Source of the DNA: DASUPK01 sp963763955
Lineage (GTDB): Bacteria; Actinomycetota; Thermoleophilia; Solirubrobacterales; 70-9
NCBI GenBank assembly: GCA_963763955.1
Contig: CAVXQP010000010.1
Coordinates: 197,462-261,461 of the forward strand
DNA: 64,000 bases
Reading direction: 5' to 3'
Positions 1-8,557 of this stretch are shown here, one piece after another. The notes under the pieces were generated by a model. It was not told where the DNA came from and ran no database searches. It saw only the letters and a program-made list of their open reading frames with translations. Each line of letters begins with the position of its first letter. The first letter of the stretch is position 1. Position numbers and translations under genes: made by a program.

Positions 1-1
1 G

Positions 2-247
2 GTGAGGAGGCAGATCGGGCGATGGGTCGAGGCCTATCCCGACCTGCAGGTGGAGCCGCTTGAGATCCAGACCAACGGCGATCGGGCGTTCGTCTGGGTT
101 CGCTTCTCGGGTCATGGTGCGGAAAGCGGGGTTCCAATCGACATGGAGTTGGCTCACGTCAACATGGTCGAAGGCGGCAAGCTCCGCCGCATCGAGGAGT
201 ATCAGGAGCGAGCCGATGGGCTCGAAGCTGCGGGGCTGTCGGAGTAG
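2..247 (+). CDS. SnoaL-like / NTF2-fold protein, C-terminal part (5' truncated)
   Basis: This is the end of a gene that enters the window from the left; the GTG near base 2 is probably internal, so the true start is outside. The 81 visible residues read as the C-terminal strands of the NTF2-like fold seen in SnoaL and ketosteroid-isomerase-like proteins: a strand with FVWVRFSGHG, then DMELAHVNMVEGGKLRRIEEY, the usual closing strand of that family. Members are small cyclases, isomerases or proteins of unknown role, so no substrate can be given. It converges on the ceramidase-like gene with about 37 bases between stops. The fold call is family recognition only. Confidence 0.6.
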   Translation: MRRQIGRWVEAYPDLQVEPLEIQTNGDRAFVWVRFSGHGAESGVPIDMELAHVNMVEGGKLRRIEEYQERADGLEAAGLSE

Positions 248-284
248 CGACCGCTACTTGACAGTCGACCCTTCTTCATAGGTC

Positions 285-2276
285 TTAACTCGCCGGGACG
301 TCCGGGAACACGTCGACCCACACACGCGCACCCCCGGGAGTGAAGTAGCCGCGCGTGTTGCGGTCCGGTTGGGACTGCGGTCGGCCCGACAGCGACATCC
401 AGGCGGCGGGATGCACGATGCCCTCGCCCTGCACCCACACGGCCACCGCCGGACCGGCTGCATGGAACGTCTCATCGACGTTGCACTTGAGCTCGGGTCC
501 TCCCAGCGGATCGCGCGTGCGCGCCCCGCCGGGCAGCACGTAGCGCCCCACGACAACACGCTCGGGCGGGCCGTCGAGGCGGTCGAGCAAGGTCACAAGC
601 GTGCTCGCCACGACGTTGGAGGTCTGCGAGCTCGCCGCCTCCGAATCATCCGAGTGCCCGCAGCCGAAGCGGTCGGTGGAGGAGGGGTCGAGGCCGTTGC
701 CGCGCTCGCCCGGCACACCGACGCCGTTGCCTGTGGGGAAGATGTAGCCGAGCATGTCGTCGGCCAGGCCGTTGACGAAGCGATAGGGCGCATGCATGTG
801 GGGTAGCGGCCAGGCCGGCAGCGGGTCGGCCGGGAACGGCATGTCTTGCGGCCCGAGGAAGCCCCGTAGGTAGGTGAACGGGAACACTTCGCCCGGTACG
901 GAGATGAACTCGCCGTCGCCGATCCGGAAGGCGGCGGCCGAGGTCTGAAGCTCGTCGCCGACCGGCGAGCCCGGCGGGACCTGGGTGCGGCAGTCGTCGG
1001 CGAACAGCGGCCGCGGGCCGAAGACCCCGAACTGGCCGCCGAGCCGGAAGAGCAGGTTCGTCACGGTCAAACAGATCGGCGCGCGCGCGCCGTCGACCAC
1101 GTTGGAGCGCGAGCCATGGGCTTTGTCCAGCGACTGTGAGACCGCCGCGGCGATCTGGTGGCCCAGGGCCCGCGTCTCCTGGAAGTAGCCCGTGGGCGCG
1201 CGCGAGCCGTTGGCCTCGAACAGCGTTCGGCAGCCAGCCGGGTGGCTCTCGGAGATAAAGCGCTGGGGAGTGCGTGAGATCGGCGCGTCGAAGACCTCCG
1301 GCGTCTCCACGCTGCCCACCAACCCCGCCATCTCGATGGCCACACCGCCGAAGCGGTGCTCGAGCGCACTGCGCATGAAGTGCGGCCAGTCGGCGCTGAC
1401 CCAGGCGCGCTGGGGGTCGGAGGCGTCGCCGTTGAAGCCGAGCGTCTCGGCATGCTGGGAGACGTCGGCCAGAGTGGCGATGGTGTGCCCGTGTCGGCCC
1501 ACGGCCTGCAGCACCGGCATCAGCTGGTCGTCCACGAAGGGGTAGGACGACCAGCACTGGCGGAGGTTGGCCGGCTCACTGGCCTCGGCGTAGCGGATCG
1601 AGGCCGGGCGCATGGCACGGTAGGCGTCGACGATGGCCTCTGCGGAGCGCTTGACCAGATAGTCCGCGAAGTACGAGTTCACGCCCGAGGTGAACTGGTC
1701 GACCCCCGACAGTCCGAGTGTGTCCGGCGCCGATTCGTCGTGCGTTGCCGAGATGAAGACGCCATCGAGGTGCACCCCGGCGCGCTGCGCGGCGCTGCGG
1801 ATCCGGTCCTGGTAGATGTTGAACAGGCCCTCCTGGTCGACGACCTCGACCGCGATGGTGTGCGGCCCGTTGGAGACGACGATCGCGCGCGCGCCGACCG
1901 GGTCCGCGACACGTTTGAAGAAGCGCGGCGTGTCGGCGCCCCCGCCTAGCAGGTTGCCCTCCCAACGGCCGTTGCCGTTGCAGTCCAGGTATGGGTCGCC
2001 CGGCTCAAAGTGGCCCGAGCCCTGGAGGTCCTCGTAGGGCTCCTCGAAGGCGAACGGCCGCGCGCCGTCGTATTGCGCGCGCTGCGCCACGGTGGTCGCG
2101 CAGTCCGAGGGATCGTGGGGCACGAGGCCGGCGCGCGGTGGGGTGAAGTCCCCGACCGCCGCCCCGACGCGGAAGTGCGCGGGATGCCCGCGGCCCGCGG
2201 AAGCGGAAGCGGAAGGCGCGAGCGCGAACACCATGGACAGCACCAGCACGGCGACCTTTGCGGCTCCGGCCCTCAT
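285..2276 (-). CDS. Secreted neutral/alkaline ceramidase-like protein
   Basis: About 663 residues. The ATG at 2276 gives a clean Sec signal peptide (MRAGAAKVAVLVLSM..., cleavage near APSASASA); a GTG at 2312 would add 12 residues. The mature part opens with FRVGAAVGDFTPP, the usual start of the neutral ceramidase N-terminal domain, followed by VSNGPHTIAVEVVDQEGLF and FISATHDESAPDT, the counterpart of the family's metal-site SATHTHSGP segment, here altered after the conserved His. Neutral ceramidases hydrolyse the amide bond of ceramide outside the cell, but many bacterial relatives have unknown lipid or amide substrates. The function is therefore class-level. It lies alone, with the K+ channel gene upstream on the same strand. 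Confidence 0.7.
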   Translation of the reverse strand: MRAGAAKVAVLVLSMVFALAPSASASAGRGHPAHFRVGAAVGDFTPPRAGLVPHDPSDCATTVAQRAQYDGARPFAFEEPYEDLQGSGHFEPGDPYLDCNGNGRWEGNLLGGGADTPRFFKRVADPVGARAIVVSNGPHTIAVEVVDQEGLFNIYQDRIRSAAQRAGVHLDGVFISATHDESAPDTLGLSGVDQFTSGVNSYFADYLVKRSAEAIVDAYRAMRPASIRYAEASEPANLRQCWSSYPFVDDQLMPVLQAVGRHGHTIATLADVSQHAETLGFNGDASDPQRAWVSADWPHFMRSALEHRFGGVAIEMAGLVGSVETPEVFDAPISRTPQRFISESHPAGCRTLFEANGSRAPTGYFQETRALGHQIAAAVSQSLDKAHGSRSNVVDGARAPICLTVTNLLFRLGGQFGVFGPRPLFADDCRTQVPPGSPVGDELQTSAAAFRIGDGEFISVPGEVFPFTYLRGFLGPQDMPFPADPLPAWPLPHMHAPYRFVNGLADDMLGYIFPTGNGVGVPGERGNGLDPSSTDRFGCGHSDDSEAASSQTSNVVASTLVTLLDRLDGPPERVVVGRYVLPGGARTRDPLGGPELKCNVDETFHAAGPAVAVWVQGEGIVHPAAWMSLSGRPQSQPDRNTRGYFTPGGARVWVDVFPDVPAS

Positions 2277-2395
2277 TATCCCGACGCCGATCCTACTCCC
2301 AGAACGGTTCACTGCTCTCTTCGTGAAGTGCTGGTGTGCCTTCCGTCCCTATCTACCTGGAGGATCACACCCCAAGTGGTGCTGGGAGCCCCCGG

Positions 2396-3070
2396 CTAGG
2401 CGGCGGTGTTCTTGCGGCGCTGGCCGGGTCGTACCGCTTCGAGGTTGCTGATGATCACTGCGACGACCGACACCAGGTAGAGCTGGCCCAGCAGCGCTTC
2501 GGTGATCGCCAGGGAGCGACCCAGGTTCGTGGCCGCCACCAGGTCCCCGTAGCCGACGGTCGTGACGGTCGTGTAGCTGAAATAGAGGAAGTCGTCTCGG
2601 CCGTAGCTGCCGGGTGGATTGAAGAACGACGTGGAGGAGAGATCGTTGACCGTGGCGTAGGCGACCCCGAAGATCAGGCCGATCAGGAGGTAGAGGCAGA
2701 GCACTCCGAACATCGTCTGCAAGGTGACGGCCTGCGTCTCGCGGAACTGCTTGATCACCCCGAAGACGAGCGCGACCGGGGTCAGGCCCACATAGAGCAG
2801 CGCCACGATCCCGGCGGAGCTGTTGCCGAACTGCCCGCTCCCGAACAGCGCCGCGCCGGCGCCGACGATCCCGATCACCCCAGCGATGACGGTGAGCAAG
2901 ATCACCCAGTGACGCGCGCGGGATGCCACGACCGCAGCGACCAGCACAGCGGCCTGGAGGATCACCCCGACGAAACGCCCGCCGTCCCCGCTGGGCGCTG
3001 CCAGCGTGAAGGTGACCGTCGCGAGGATCAGCAGGAGGACGATGCCGAAGCGGTAGTGGATCCGGTGCAC
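2396..3070 (-). CDS. Two-pore-helix-type potassium channel family protein
   Basis: 224 residues from a GTG start. Hydrophobic segments occur near residues 8-25, 33-50, 55-76, 86-105 and 120-141, followed by a pore loop with the selectivity filter TVGYGD (about 171-176) and a last inner helix around 185-208. The filter is diagnostic of K+ channels; the surplus of helices before the pore is common in bacterial 'ion channel 2' proteins. No RCK/TrkA_N regulatory domain follows, as the protein ends soon after the last helix with a basic tail (RPGQRRKN). It follows the GGxGxD-repeat gene by 36 bases on the same strand and may be co-transcribed. Confidence 0.85.
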   Translation of the reverse strand: MHRIHYRFGIVLLLILATVTFTLAAPSGDGGRFVGVILQAAVLVAAVVASRARHWVILLTVIAGVIGIVGAGAALFGSGQFGNSSAGIVALLYVGLTPVALVFGVIKQFRETQAVTLQTMFGVLCLYLLIGLIFGVAYATVNDLSSTSFFNPPGSYGRDDFLYFSYTTVTTVGYGDLVAATNLGRSLAITEALLGQLYLVSVVAVIISNLEAVRPGQRRKNTAA

Positions 3071-3106
3071 GCGGGCATCTTCGCCCGGGCACAGGACGCC
3101 ACTGCC

Positions 3107-4165
3107 TCAGCAGGAGCGGGCGCGCGGGTCCAGGCGCCTGTCGCGTGTCGCGCCCTCGCGCTTGTTCGGCCCGGAGCCGCAGCTGATCTTCCGGTCGCGG
3201 AATCCGTCCTTGGCTCGGAGAAGATCGATCCCACCCTTGCCCTTGAGCGCGTCGCGGCCCTTGTTGCCCACGACCAGGTCACCGTCGGGGCCACCGACGA
3301 CCTTGTCACGGTCTCTGCCGCCGAAGAGCCTGTCGGCGCCGAGCCATCCCTTTAGGACGTCCCCGCCGTTGCCGCCCAGGATCAGGTCGTTGCCCTCGAG
3401 CCCCAGCAACCTGTCGCCGCCGTTGTTCCCGATGATCGTGTCGTCGCCCGCCGCACCGACGAGCGTCTCCGAGCTCGAGTCTCCGGCCAGGAAATCGCCC
3501 TTGGCCGTTCCGATCAGGACCTCCACGTCGCCGCGCACTGTGTCGCGCCTGCCGGACCCCTGATCCTCGATGCCCCCGTCGTTGCGGTCTCCGGAGCCGA
3601 TCGTGACGCTGACCGGAGTGGCCCGAGCAGCGTAGGTGAGGGAGTCCGTGCCGCTCCCCCCGGCGATGTCGTCCGGGCCGTTGCCACCGTCCAGCGCGTC
3701 GCGCCCGCTGCCGCCGCGGAGGGTGTCGGCCAAGGGGGAGCCGACCACGGCGTCGTTGCCGGAGCCTCCGTCGAGCGTGCCGTGGCCCTTGACCGTGTCA
3801 TTGCCGGGGCCGCCGTCGAGATTCCCCGTGACGGTCGAGGGGATCGTGGGATCGAGCGCGATCGTGTCGTCGCGGGCATCGGTGTCCACCGAGATCGTCT
3901 TGATTCCCGCCCCCGGGCAGGTGGCGGCGTGGGCGTCCAGCGCCGTACAGGCCCCGCTCGACGTCAGGTTGGCAGCCGCATCCCTGACCGTGTAGAGACC
4001 CGCGGTGCCGTCATAGCTGACGGTGATCCGGTTGGTCTCGCTGCCGGTCTCCGCGGCTCTGATCGTGTTCGACCCAGTGACGGTGACGGTCGAGGCCGTC
4101 GCCCCCGGTGCGGCGATCAGGGCCAAGACAACCCCAAGGGCCCCGGCCAAAAGCCCCCTCTTCAT
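3107..4165 (-). CDS. Exported RTX-like calcium-binding repeat protein
   Basis: 352 residues. The ATG at 4165 is preceded by a good Shine-Dalgarno (GGAGG) and opens a signal peptide, MKRGLLAGALGVVLALIAAPGATA. The next ~120 residues form a beta-rich domain. From about residue 120 there are degenerate nonapeptide repeats of the GGxGxDxLxG type (LDGGPGNDTVKG, LRGGSGRDALDGGNGPDDIAGG, then another block IIGNNGGDRLLGLEGNDLILGG). Such repeats form a Ca2+-binding parallel beta-roll. No type I secretion gene or catalytic domain is visible, so this is likely a Sec-exported wall or extracellular protein. The C-terminus is basic and Cys-containing (KISCGSG... RARSC), possibly a disulfide. Confidence 0.75.
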   Translation of the reverse strand: MKRGLLAGALGVVLALIAAPGATASTVTVTGSNTIRAAETGSETNRITVSYDGTAGLYTVRDAAANLTSSGACTALDAHAATCPGAGIKTISVDTDARDDTIALDPTIPSTVTGNLDGGPGNDTVKGHGTLDGGSGNDAVVGSPLADTLRGGSGRDALDGGNGPDDIAGGSGTDSLTYAARATPVSVTIGSGDRNDGGIEDQGSGRRDTVRGDVEVLIGTAKGDFLAGDSSSETLVGAAGDDTIIGNNGGDRLLGLEGNDLILGGNGGDVLKGWLGADRLFGGRDRDKVVGGPDGDLVVGNKGRDALKGKGGIDLLRAKDGFRDRKISCGSGPNKREGATRDRRLDPRARSC

Positions 4166-4220
4166 GCGTCCCTCCGGCATCTCCCTGGCTTCAACACGCG
4201 GATGCCCGCGACGGACCGGT

Positions 4221-4733
4221 CTACTCGCCCGCAGCGAGCATTCTCTCCACCACGAGAACGTCCTTCCATTCGCCGTCGAGGGCGCCGTGACGGCGGTGGA
4301 CGCCGACCTCGCTCCAGCCCAGGCCCTCGACGAGCGCGATGCTGGGCTTGTTCGAGGTGAAGATCTTGCCGACCAGCTTGTGGGCGTCGGACTCCGCAGC
4401 GGCTTCGGCGAGAGCATCCAGCAGGACCCGGCCGACGCCGGCGCGCCTCGCTGCGCGGTCCACGTAGAGCGTCGCCTCGCGCACGCCGTCGTAGTAGTGG
4501 TGCTGGTCCGCGTAGGGGCCGGCCTTGGCCCAACCGATCACGGCTCCGTCCCGCTCGGCGACGATCACGACCTCCTCATTGATCCAGCGCATGGCGTCCA
4601 CGGGCGCCGCGGGGCGCGTCTCGAAGGTCGCCACGCGATCCTCGACACCGTCGTTGAAGATCTCGGTGATCCGCGCCGCGTCGCCGGGCTCGGCCGCGCG
4701 AGTCGAAATGTCCGCTCTTTGCGAACGGTTCAC
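4221..4733 (-). CDS. GNAT N-acetyltransferase, phosphinothricin acetyltransferase (Pat/Bar)-like
   Basis: About 170 residues from GTG at 4733; an upstream start would run into the divergent VKOR gene, whose start lies at 4757. The sequence reads as the Pat/Bar branch of GNAT enzymes: TRAAEPGDAARITEIFNDGV and ATFETRP at the N-terminus, the central EATLYVDRAARRAGVGRVLLDAL with the acetyl-CoA-binding R/Q-x-x-G-x-G/A loop, and a C-terminal NKPSIALVEGLGWSEVG. Members acetylate small amines, methionine sulfone/sulfoximine or phosphinothricin. The substrate here is unknown. The 23-base gap to the divergent VKOR gene must hold both start regions. Confidence 0.8.
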   Translation of the reverse strand: MNRSQRADISTRAAEPGDAARITEIFNDGVEDRVATFETRPAAPVDAMRWINEEVVIVAERDGAVIGWAKAGPYADQHHYYDGVREATLYVDRAARRAGVGRVLLDALAEAAAESDAHKLVGKIFTSNKPSIALVEGLGWSEVGVHRRHGALDGEWKDVLVVERMLAAGE

Positions 4734-4756
4734 GTTGGCTTCATAGCATTGGAGCG

Positions 4757-5215
4757 ATGTTCTCCGAGCGAAACCTGCGCATCGCCGCCGGCATCCTGGC
4801 CTTGGCCGGGATCGGCGTGGCGACATACATCACGATCGCGGAGTTCGGGGGAGGCACGCCGAAATGCCTCGCCGGCGGCCATGGGTGCGAGACGGTGGCT
4901 CACAGCCATTACTCGCACCTGGCCGGGATCAACGTCGCCGCCATCGGCATCGCCGGCTACGTCGTGTTGTTGATCGCGGCCCTCGTTCCGGGCGACGCCG
5001 GTCGTTTCGGCGGCTTTTTGACCGCGCTCGTCGGCTTCGGGTTCAGCGCCTATCTGACCTACCTCGAGCTGTTCGTGATCGACGCGATCTGCCAGTGGTG
5101 CGTGGCGAGCGCCATCTTGATGGCTCTGTCGCTGGCGGTCGCGGCGACCCGCGCTTTCGCCTATACGGGACGGGACCTGAGCAGCCCACAGCTAGAGTCC
5201 TCGCATGGCAGGTAA
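4757..5215 (+). CDS. Vitamin K epoxide reductase (VKOR) family thiol oxidase
   Basis: 152 residues, four to five transmembrane helices (about 8-28, 57-78, 84-104, 110-132). Bacterial VKOR homologues reoxidise DsbA-like proteins and pass electrons to quinone. The expected cysteines are present: a loop pair at C37 and C44 (KCLAGGHGCETV) and the membrane-proximal active-site CQWC at 112-115. The YSHLAGINVAAIG segment matches the family. The last 11 bases overlap the start of the DsbA-like gene, so the two are translationally coupled, which is the standard VKOR-DsbA partnership of actinobacteria and replaces DsbB. Length is that of a stand-alone VKOR without a fused thioredoxin domain. Confidence 0.9.
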   Translation: MFSERNLRIAAGILALAGIGVATYITIAEFGGGTPKCLAGGHGCETVAHSHYSHLAGINVAAIGIAGYVVLLIAALVPGDAGRFGGFLTALVGFGFSAYLTYLELFVIDAICQWCVASAILMALSLAVAATRAFAYTGRDLSSPQLESSHGR

Positions 5216-5981
5216 GGGCGACGAGAGGGAGCGGCTGCGCGCTCAGCGCCAGGCGGCGGAGTCGCAGGACGCCTCCCAGCTCGCTCGCAAGCGGCGCATC
5301 CAGTACCTGGCTCTGGCAGCGTTCGCGGCCGTCGCCGTGATCGTGGCCCTGATCGTGATCAGCCAATCCGGCGGCAGCAGCAGCTCAAGCCCGCCCGCGG
5401 ACGTCACCGGCGCAGCGCAGGTCGACACGGAGCTCAATGGCATCCCGCAGACCGGTCAGGTGCTCGGTGACTCCGCTGCCCCCGTCACCGTGATCGAGTA
5501 CGGGGATCCGCAGTGTTCCTCCTGCAAGTTCTTCTCGGAGAACGTCGCGCCCCAGCTGATCTCGGCCGAGGTTCGCCCCGGCAAGGTCAAGTACGAGTTC
5601 CGACCCTTCCTGATCATCGGCCCCGACTCGAAGCCGGCGATGAAGGCGGCCCTGGCCGCGGGGGAGCAGAACCGGCTCTGGCAGTTCCTCCAGCTCTTCT
5701 ACATCAACCAGGGCGGGGAGAACTCCGGCTATGTCACCGATTCATTCCTGACGGGGATCGCAAGGGGAGCAGGCGTACCAAACATCAATAAGTGGAATAC
5801 GGATCGCAACGACGCCAAATGGGACGCGATCATCCAACAAGGCAGCAGTCAGGCGGACTCATTCGGGTTCACCGGCACACCGTCGATCCTGGTTCAGGGG
5901 CCCAACGGCCAGAAGGCGATCGGTGGTGGCACGATCCCGACGTTCGCGCAGATCCAGTCGGCGATCCAGCAGGTCAGCTAG
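5205..5981 (+). CDS. Membrane-anchored DsbA-like thiol:disulfide oxidoreductase
   Basis: 258 residues. A charged cytoplasmic N-terminus (1-32) precedes one membrane anchor (about 33-52), a Ser-rich linker and a thioredoxin-fold DsbA domain. The active site is CSSC at 104-107 in EYGDPQCSSCKFF, and the cis-Pro loop appears as FTGTPSILV. It should insert disulfides into exported proteins and be recharged by the VKOR encoded immediately upstream. Its ATG lies within the VKOR frame (11-base overlap). The next gene, a YdjC deacetylase, starts 18 bases after its stop. Assignment to the DsbA/BdbD family is firm; client proteins are unknown. Confidence 0.9.
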   Translation: MAGKGDERERLRAQRQAAESQDASQLARKRRIQYLALAAFAAVAVIVALIVISQSGGSSSSSPPADVTGAAQVDTELNGIPQTGQVLGDSAAPVTVIEYGDPQCSSCKFFSENVAPQLISAEVRPGKVKYEFRPFLIIGPDSKPAMKAALAAGEQNRLWQFLQLFYINQGGENSGYVTDSFLTGIARGAGVPNINKWNTDRNDAKWDAIIQQGSSQADSFGFTGTPSILVQGPNGQKAIGGGTIPTFAQIQSAIQQVS

Positions 5982-5999
5982 GGCCGTTACCTTGACGGC

Positions 6000-6731
6000 A
6001 TGGCCTCCAGCCAAGGAGACAGCCGCCGCCAGCTGGTGATCACCGCAGACGACTACGGCTACTGGCCGTCGTACAACCAGGGGATCCTGGAGGCCATCGA
6101 GATGGGGGCGCTCGACTGTGTCAGCGCGATGGTGGACCGGGAGTACTGCGACCCGGCTCCGCTGCTCGAGAGCGGCGTCGAGATCGGCCTCCACATCGAG
6201 TTCGAGGGCCGCTGGGGGCCGCGGAGCGGCGCGCCCGCGCGCACTTCGCTGAGGGTCCAGCTCGACCGCTTCGTTGATCTCTTCGGCCGCTGGCCATCAT
6301 TCCTCAACGGCCACAAGAACTGCCACGCCCGCCCAGAGCTCGCGACACCGGTCTTCCAGACGGCGCAGCAGATCAAGGCCCCGGTCCGCTCGGTCAACCC
6401 GGACCATCGCCAGTGGCTCCGGGAGCGGGGAATCGACACCCAGGACATACTGATCGGGCGCAGCGACAGCAAGGAGCCCGCCGAGCCGGCGCAGCTGCGA
6501 GACTTGCCGTCGGGCGTCACCGAGTGGATGACCCACCCGGGCCACCCCGATCCGGACTCAGGCTCGAGCTACGACCTCGCGCGACAGGAGGACCTGGGGC
6601 TGCTCCAGAAGCTGATGCTCCTCGCCCGCTACGACGAGGCGGTCTGGGGCGATGCAAGCCGCACCACCATGAGGGACGCGTTCGTCCAAGAGCGCATCGA
6701 CGTCGAGCAGGAGTCCCCGGCGGAGCCCTAG
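6000..6731 (+). CDS. ChbG/HpnK (YdjC-like) carbohydrate deacetylase
   Basis: 243 residues. The N-terminal LVITADDYGYWPSYNQGI carries the paired aspartates (D17, D18) that bind metal in YdjC/ChbG deacetylases, and GLHIEFEGRWG plus NGHKNCHARPE supply the histidine metal ligands expected downstream. The C-terminal EWMTHPGH matches the family's last conserved His motif. ChbG deacetylates chitooligosaccharides and HpnK acts in hopanoid glycolipid synthesis; no hpn genes are nearby, so the substrate is open. It follows the DsbA-like gene closely and ends 11 bases before the convergent acyltransferase stop. Confidence 0.85.
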   Translation: MASSQGDSRRQLVITADDYGYWPSYNQGILEAIEMGALDCVSAMVDREYCDPAPLLESGVEIGLHIEFEGRWGPRSGAPARTSLRVQLDRFVDLFGRWPSFLNGHKNCHARPELATPVFQTAQQIKAPVRSVNPDHRQWLRERGIDTQDILIGRSDSKEPAEPAQLRDLPSGVTEWMTHPGHPDPDSGSSYDLARQEDLGLLQKLMLLARYDEAVWGDASRTTMRDAFVQERIDVEQESPAEP

Positions 6732-6742
6732 CCGGGGGAACG

Positions 6743-8230
6743 TCAGCCGGCCGGTGATTCCTCGCGTTCGCCGTGCCCGTTCTGCTCGGCGGCGTCTGCG
6801 CCGACCCCACCGCGGGGGACGAAGCGCTTGAAGAAGCCGGGGCGGCCGCCGGCGGCCTCGATCAGCTCGCCGATCGACTCCTCCAGGTCATGTCCCAGGT
6901 CCTCGAGGTCGGGCATGCCGTCGTAGTCCCCGATCAGGCCGAAGTTGACCTGGCCGTCGTAGCTCATGATCCCGATGCAGACCCCCTGGTTCTTCGCCAG
7001 CGGGACCATCGGGAACACTCGCTCCATCCGGCGGCCCATCAGATAGAGAGGGAACTGGGGGCCGGGAATGTTGGTGACCACGAGGTTGAAGAAGCGCTGC
7101 CGGGACTGCAGTCGGGCGGCCTGGCCGGCGACGGTCGGAGGGGCGAAGTCCGCCAGCTGGGTGATCAGGCTGGCGCCCATCGCCTGCTTCGACGCCTTCA
7201 GGTCGCCCATCGACTCGCGGACGATCTCCATCCGGCGCACCGGGTCCTCACACCAGACCGGAAGCGAAGCCATCATCGCGGTCACCTGATTTCCGAGCTT
7301 GCCGTGTTGGTCCGAGGTCCGCACGCTGACCGGCACCATCACGCGCAGCTCGAGACCGACGGTCGCGTGTCCGCGGGACCGCATGTAGCGGCCGAGGGCA
7401 CCCGCGACGGCGGCGAGGATGACGTCGTTGACGGTGCCGCCGAGCTCGTTCTTGACGTGCTTCATGTCGGCGAGCGAGGCGCGAACCCAGGCGAAGCGGC
7501 GATGCGGGCCGACGTCGAAGTTGAAGGGGCTGCGGGGGGCGGCGACGCCCGTCCAGGCGAACGAACCGGCGGCCACCACGGCCTCGGTGGCCTTCCGCAG
7601 GGCGCGGCGGGGGCCGCGCACGACTCTGCGAACCCCCCGGAAGATCTCGCGCGGGTCGACCGCACGCTGCACGAGCGCCTCCCCGAGCAGCTGCACCTCG
7701 TTCGGCTCGGGCTTTGGAACCCAGCGCTCGGGCGGCCTCGGCGGGTCGATCGGGTCCTTCTCCATGTCGAAGAGCACCGTCGTGATGTCGACGCCGGAGA
7801 CGCCGTCGACCATCGCGTGATGGGTCTTGCCGACGATCGCGAAGCGGTCTCCCTTGAGGCCCTCGATCAGCCAGAGCTCCCAGAGCGGCTTCGAGCGGTC
7901 GAGCTGCTGGGAGAAGATCCTTGCCGCCAGCACCCGCAGCTGCTGCTCGGATCCAGGCTCCGGCAGCGAGGTGTGCCGCACGTGGTAGGCGAGATTCAGG
8001 TGCGGATCGTCCACCCACACCGGGCGGCCCTGGCCGAAGGGGACGAAGCGAAGCTTCTGCCTGAACCTCGGCACCAGGTGCAGGCGCGACTCGATGTGGT
8101 CGCGAAACTCGACGTAGGGAGGAGCGGGCCCCTCGAAGAGAGTCGTCGAGGCGACATGCATGTGGGTCCCGTCCCGCTCCAGATGGAGGAACGAGGAATC
8201 CAGGCCTGAGAGGCGGTCGGTCACGGCCAC
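6743..8230 (-). CDS. Wax ester synthase / diacylglycerol acyltransferase (WS/DGAT)
   Basis: About 495 residues from the GTG at 8230 (GTG at 8224 or 8242 and a TTG at 8275 are alternatives; no start has a clear ribosome site). The N-terminus reads DRLSGLDSSFLHLE, typical for the family, and the catalytic HHxxxDG motif is present as THHAMVDG at about 136-143. Later landmarks include GTVNDVILAAVAGAL and the NIPGPQFPLYLMG segment. These enzymes esterify long-chain acyl-CoA to alcohols or diacylglycerol, making wax esters or storage triacylglycerol, and are frequent in soil actinobacteria. The gene stands alone, divergent from the riboswitch-rlpA unit. Confidence 0.9.
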   Translation of the reverse strand: MAVTDRLSGLDSSFLHLERDGTHMHVASTTLFEGPAPPYVEFRDHIESRLHLVPRFRQKLRFVPFGQGRPVWVDDPHLNLAYHVRHTSLPEPGSEQQLRVLAARIFSQQLDRSKPLWELWLIEGLKGDRFAIVGKTHHAMVDGVSGVDITTVLFDMEKDPIDPPRPPERWVPKPEPNEVQLLGEALVQRAVDPREIFRGVRRVVRGPRRALRKATEAVVAAGSFAWTGVAAPRSPFNFDVGPHRRFAWVRASLADMKHVKNELGGTVNDVILAAVAGALGRYMRSRGHATVGLELRVMVPVSVRTSDQHGKLGNQVTAMMASLPVWCEDPVRRMEIVRESMGDLKASKQAMGASLITQLADFAPPTVAGQAARLQSRQRFFNLVVTNIPGPQFPLYLMGRRMERVFPMVPLAKNQGVCIGIMSYDGQVNFGLIGDYDGMPDLEDLGHDLEESIGELIEAAGGRPGFFKRFVPRGGVGADAAEQNGHGEREESPAG

Positions 8231-8337
8231 TGATGGTCGCACACCACCTGTGCGCTTCGTCACACAAATACGCAAATAGCGAACCTACCCTGCCTCGTTC
8301 GAAAGTCGCCAAACAACTCGCCTAACCACCCTGTATC

Positions 8338-8535
8338 AAGACGCTGCCTCCAAGGAGGCAGCTCGGATCTACGGGTGGGCGGGGGAACCAATCGCCGGCA
8401 CCATCGCAGCAAGCCGGCCGGGGCGAATGGGGCGGTGTTCCGCCCTTAGCGGCATGGACGCGAGGGGGCTCCGATAGGAGCCACCCGTTTCATGAAGCGG
8501 ACACCGCGAGCCCGTCAGCTAACCCCGTAGGCGCC
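8338..8535 (+). promoter_or_regulatory. Cyclic di-AMP (ydaO/yuaA-type) riboswitch
   Basis: Several conserved blocks of the ydaO class occur in order on the plus strand: a hairpin GCCTCC-AA-GGAGGC (8346-8359), the block GGCGGGGGAACCAA (8378-8391), a GCCGGC/GCCGGC helix, GGGGCGAAT (8420-8428) and the 3' signature CCGTCAGCTAACCCCGTAGG (8513-8532). CGC near 8342 can pair with GCG near 8531 to close the element. This class binds c-di-AMP and usually turns genes off; in actinobacteria it commonly precedes wall-remodelling genes. It lies 23 bases before the rlpA start codon, so control could act at the ribosome site. A peripheral arm (8442-8508) contains a copy of the dispersed hairpin repeat. Confidence 0.9.
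8460..8494 (-). repeat. Hairpin repeat, copy A (inside the riboswitch)
   Basis: Read on the minus strand the copy is AAACGGGT-GGCTCC-TATC-GGAGCC-CCCTCGC. The stem pairs GGG/CCC and GGCTCC/GGAGCC with one bulged base between. It matches copies B and D closely, but its inner stem differs by paired substitutions. It sits in a peripheral arm of the c-di-AMP riboswitch, enclosed by CGGTGT/ACACCG. Confidence 0.65.
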
Positions 8536-8557
8536 AGAGAGAGGCAGGTGGATTCAC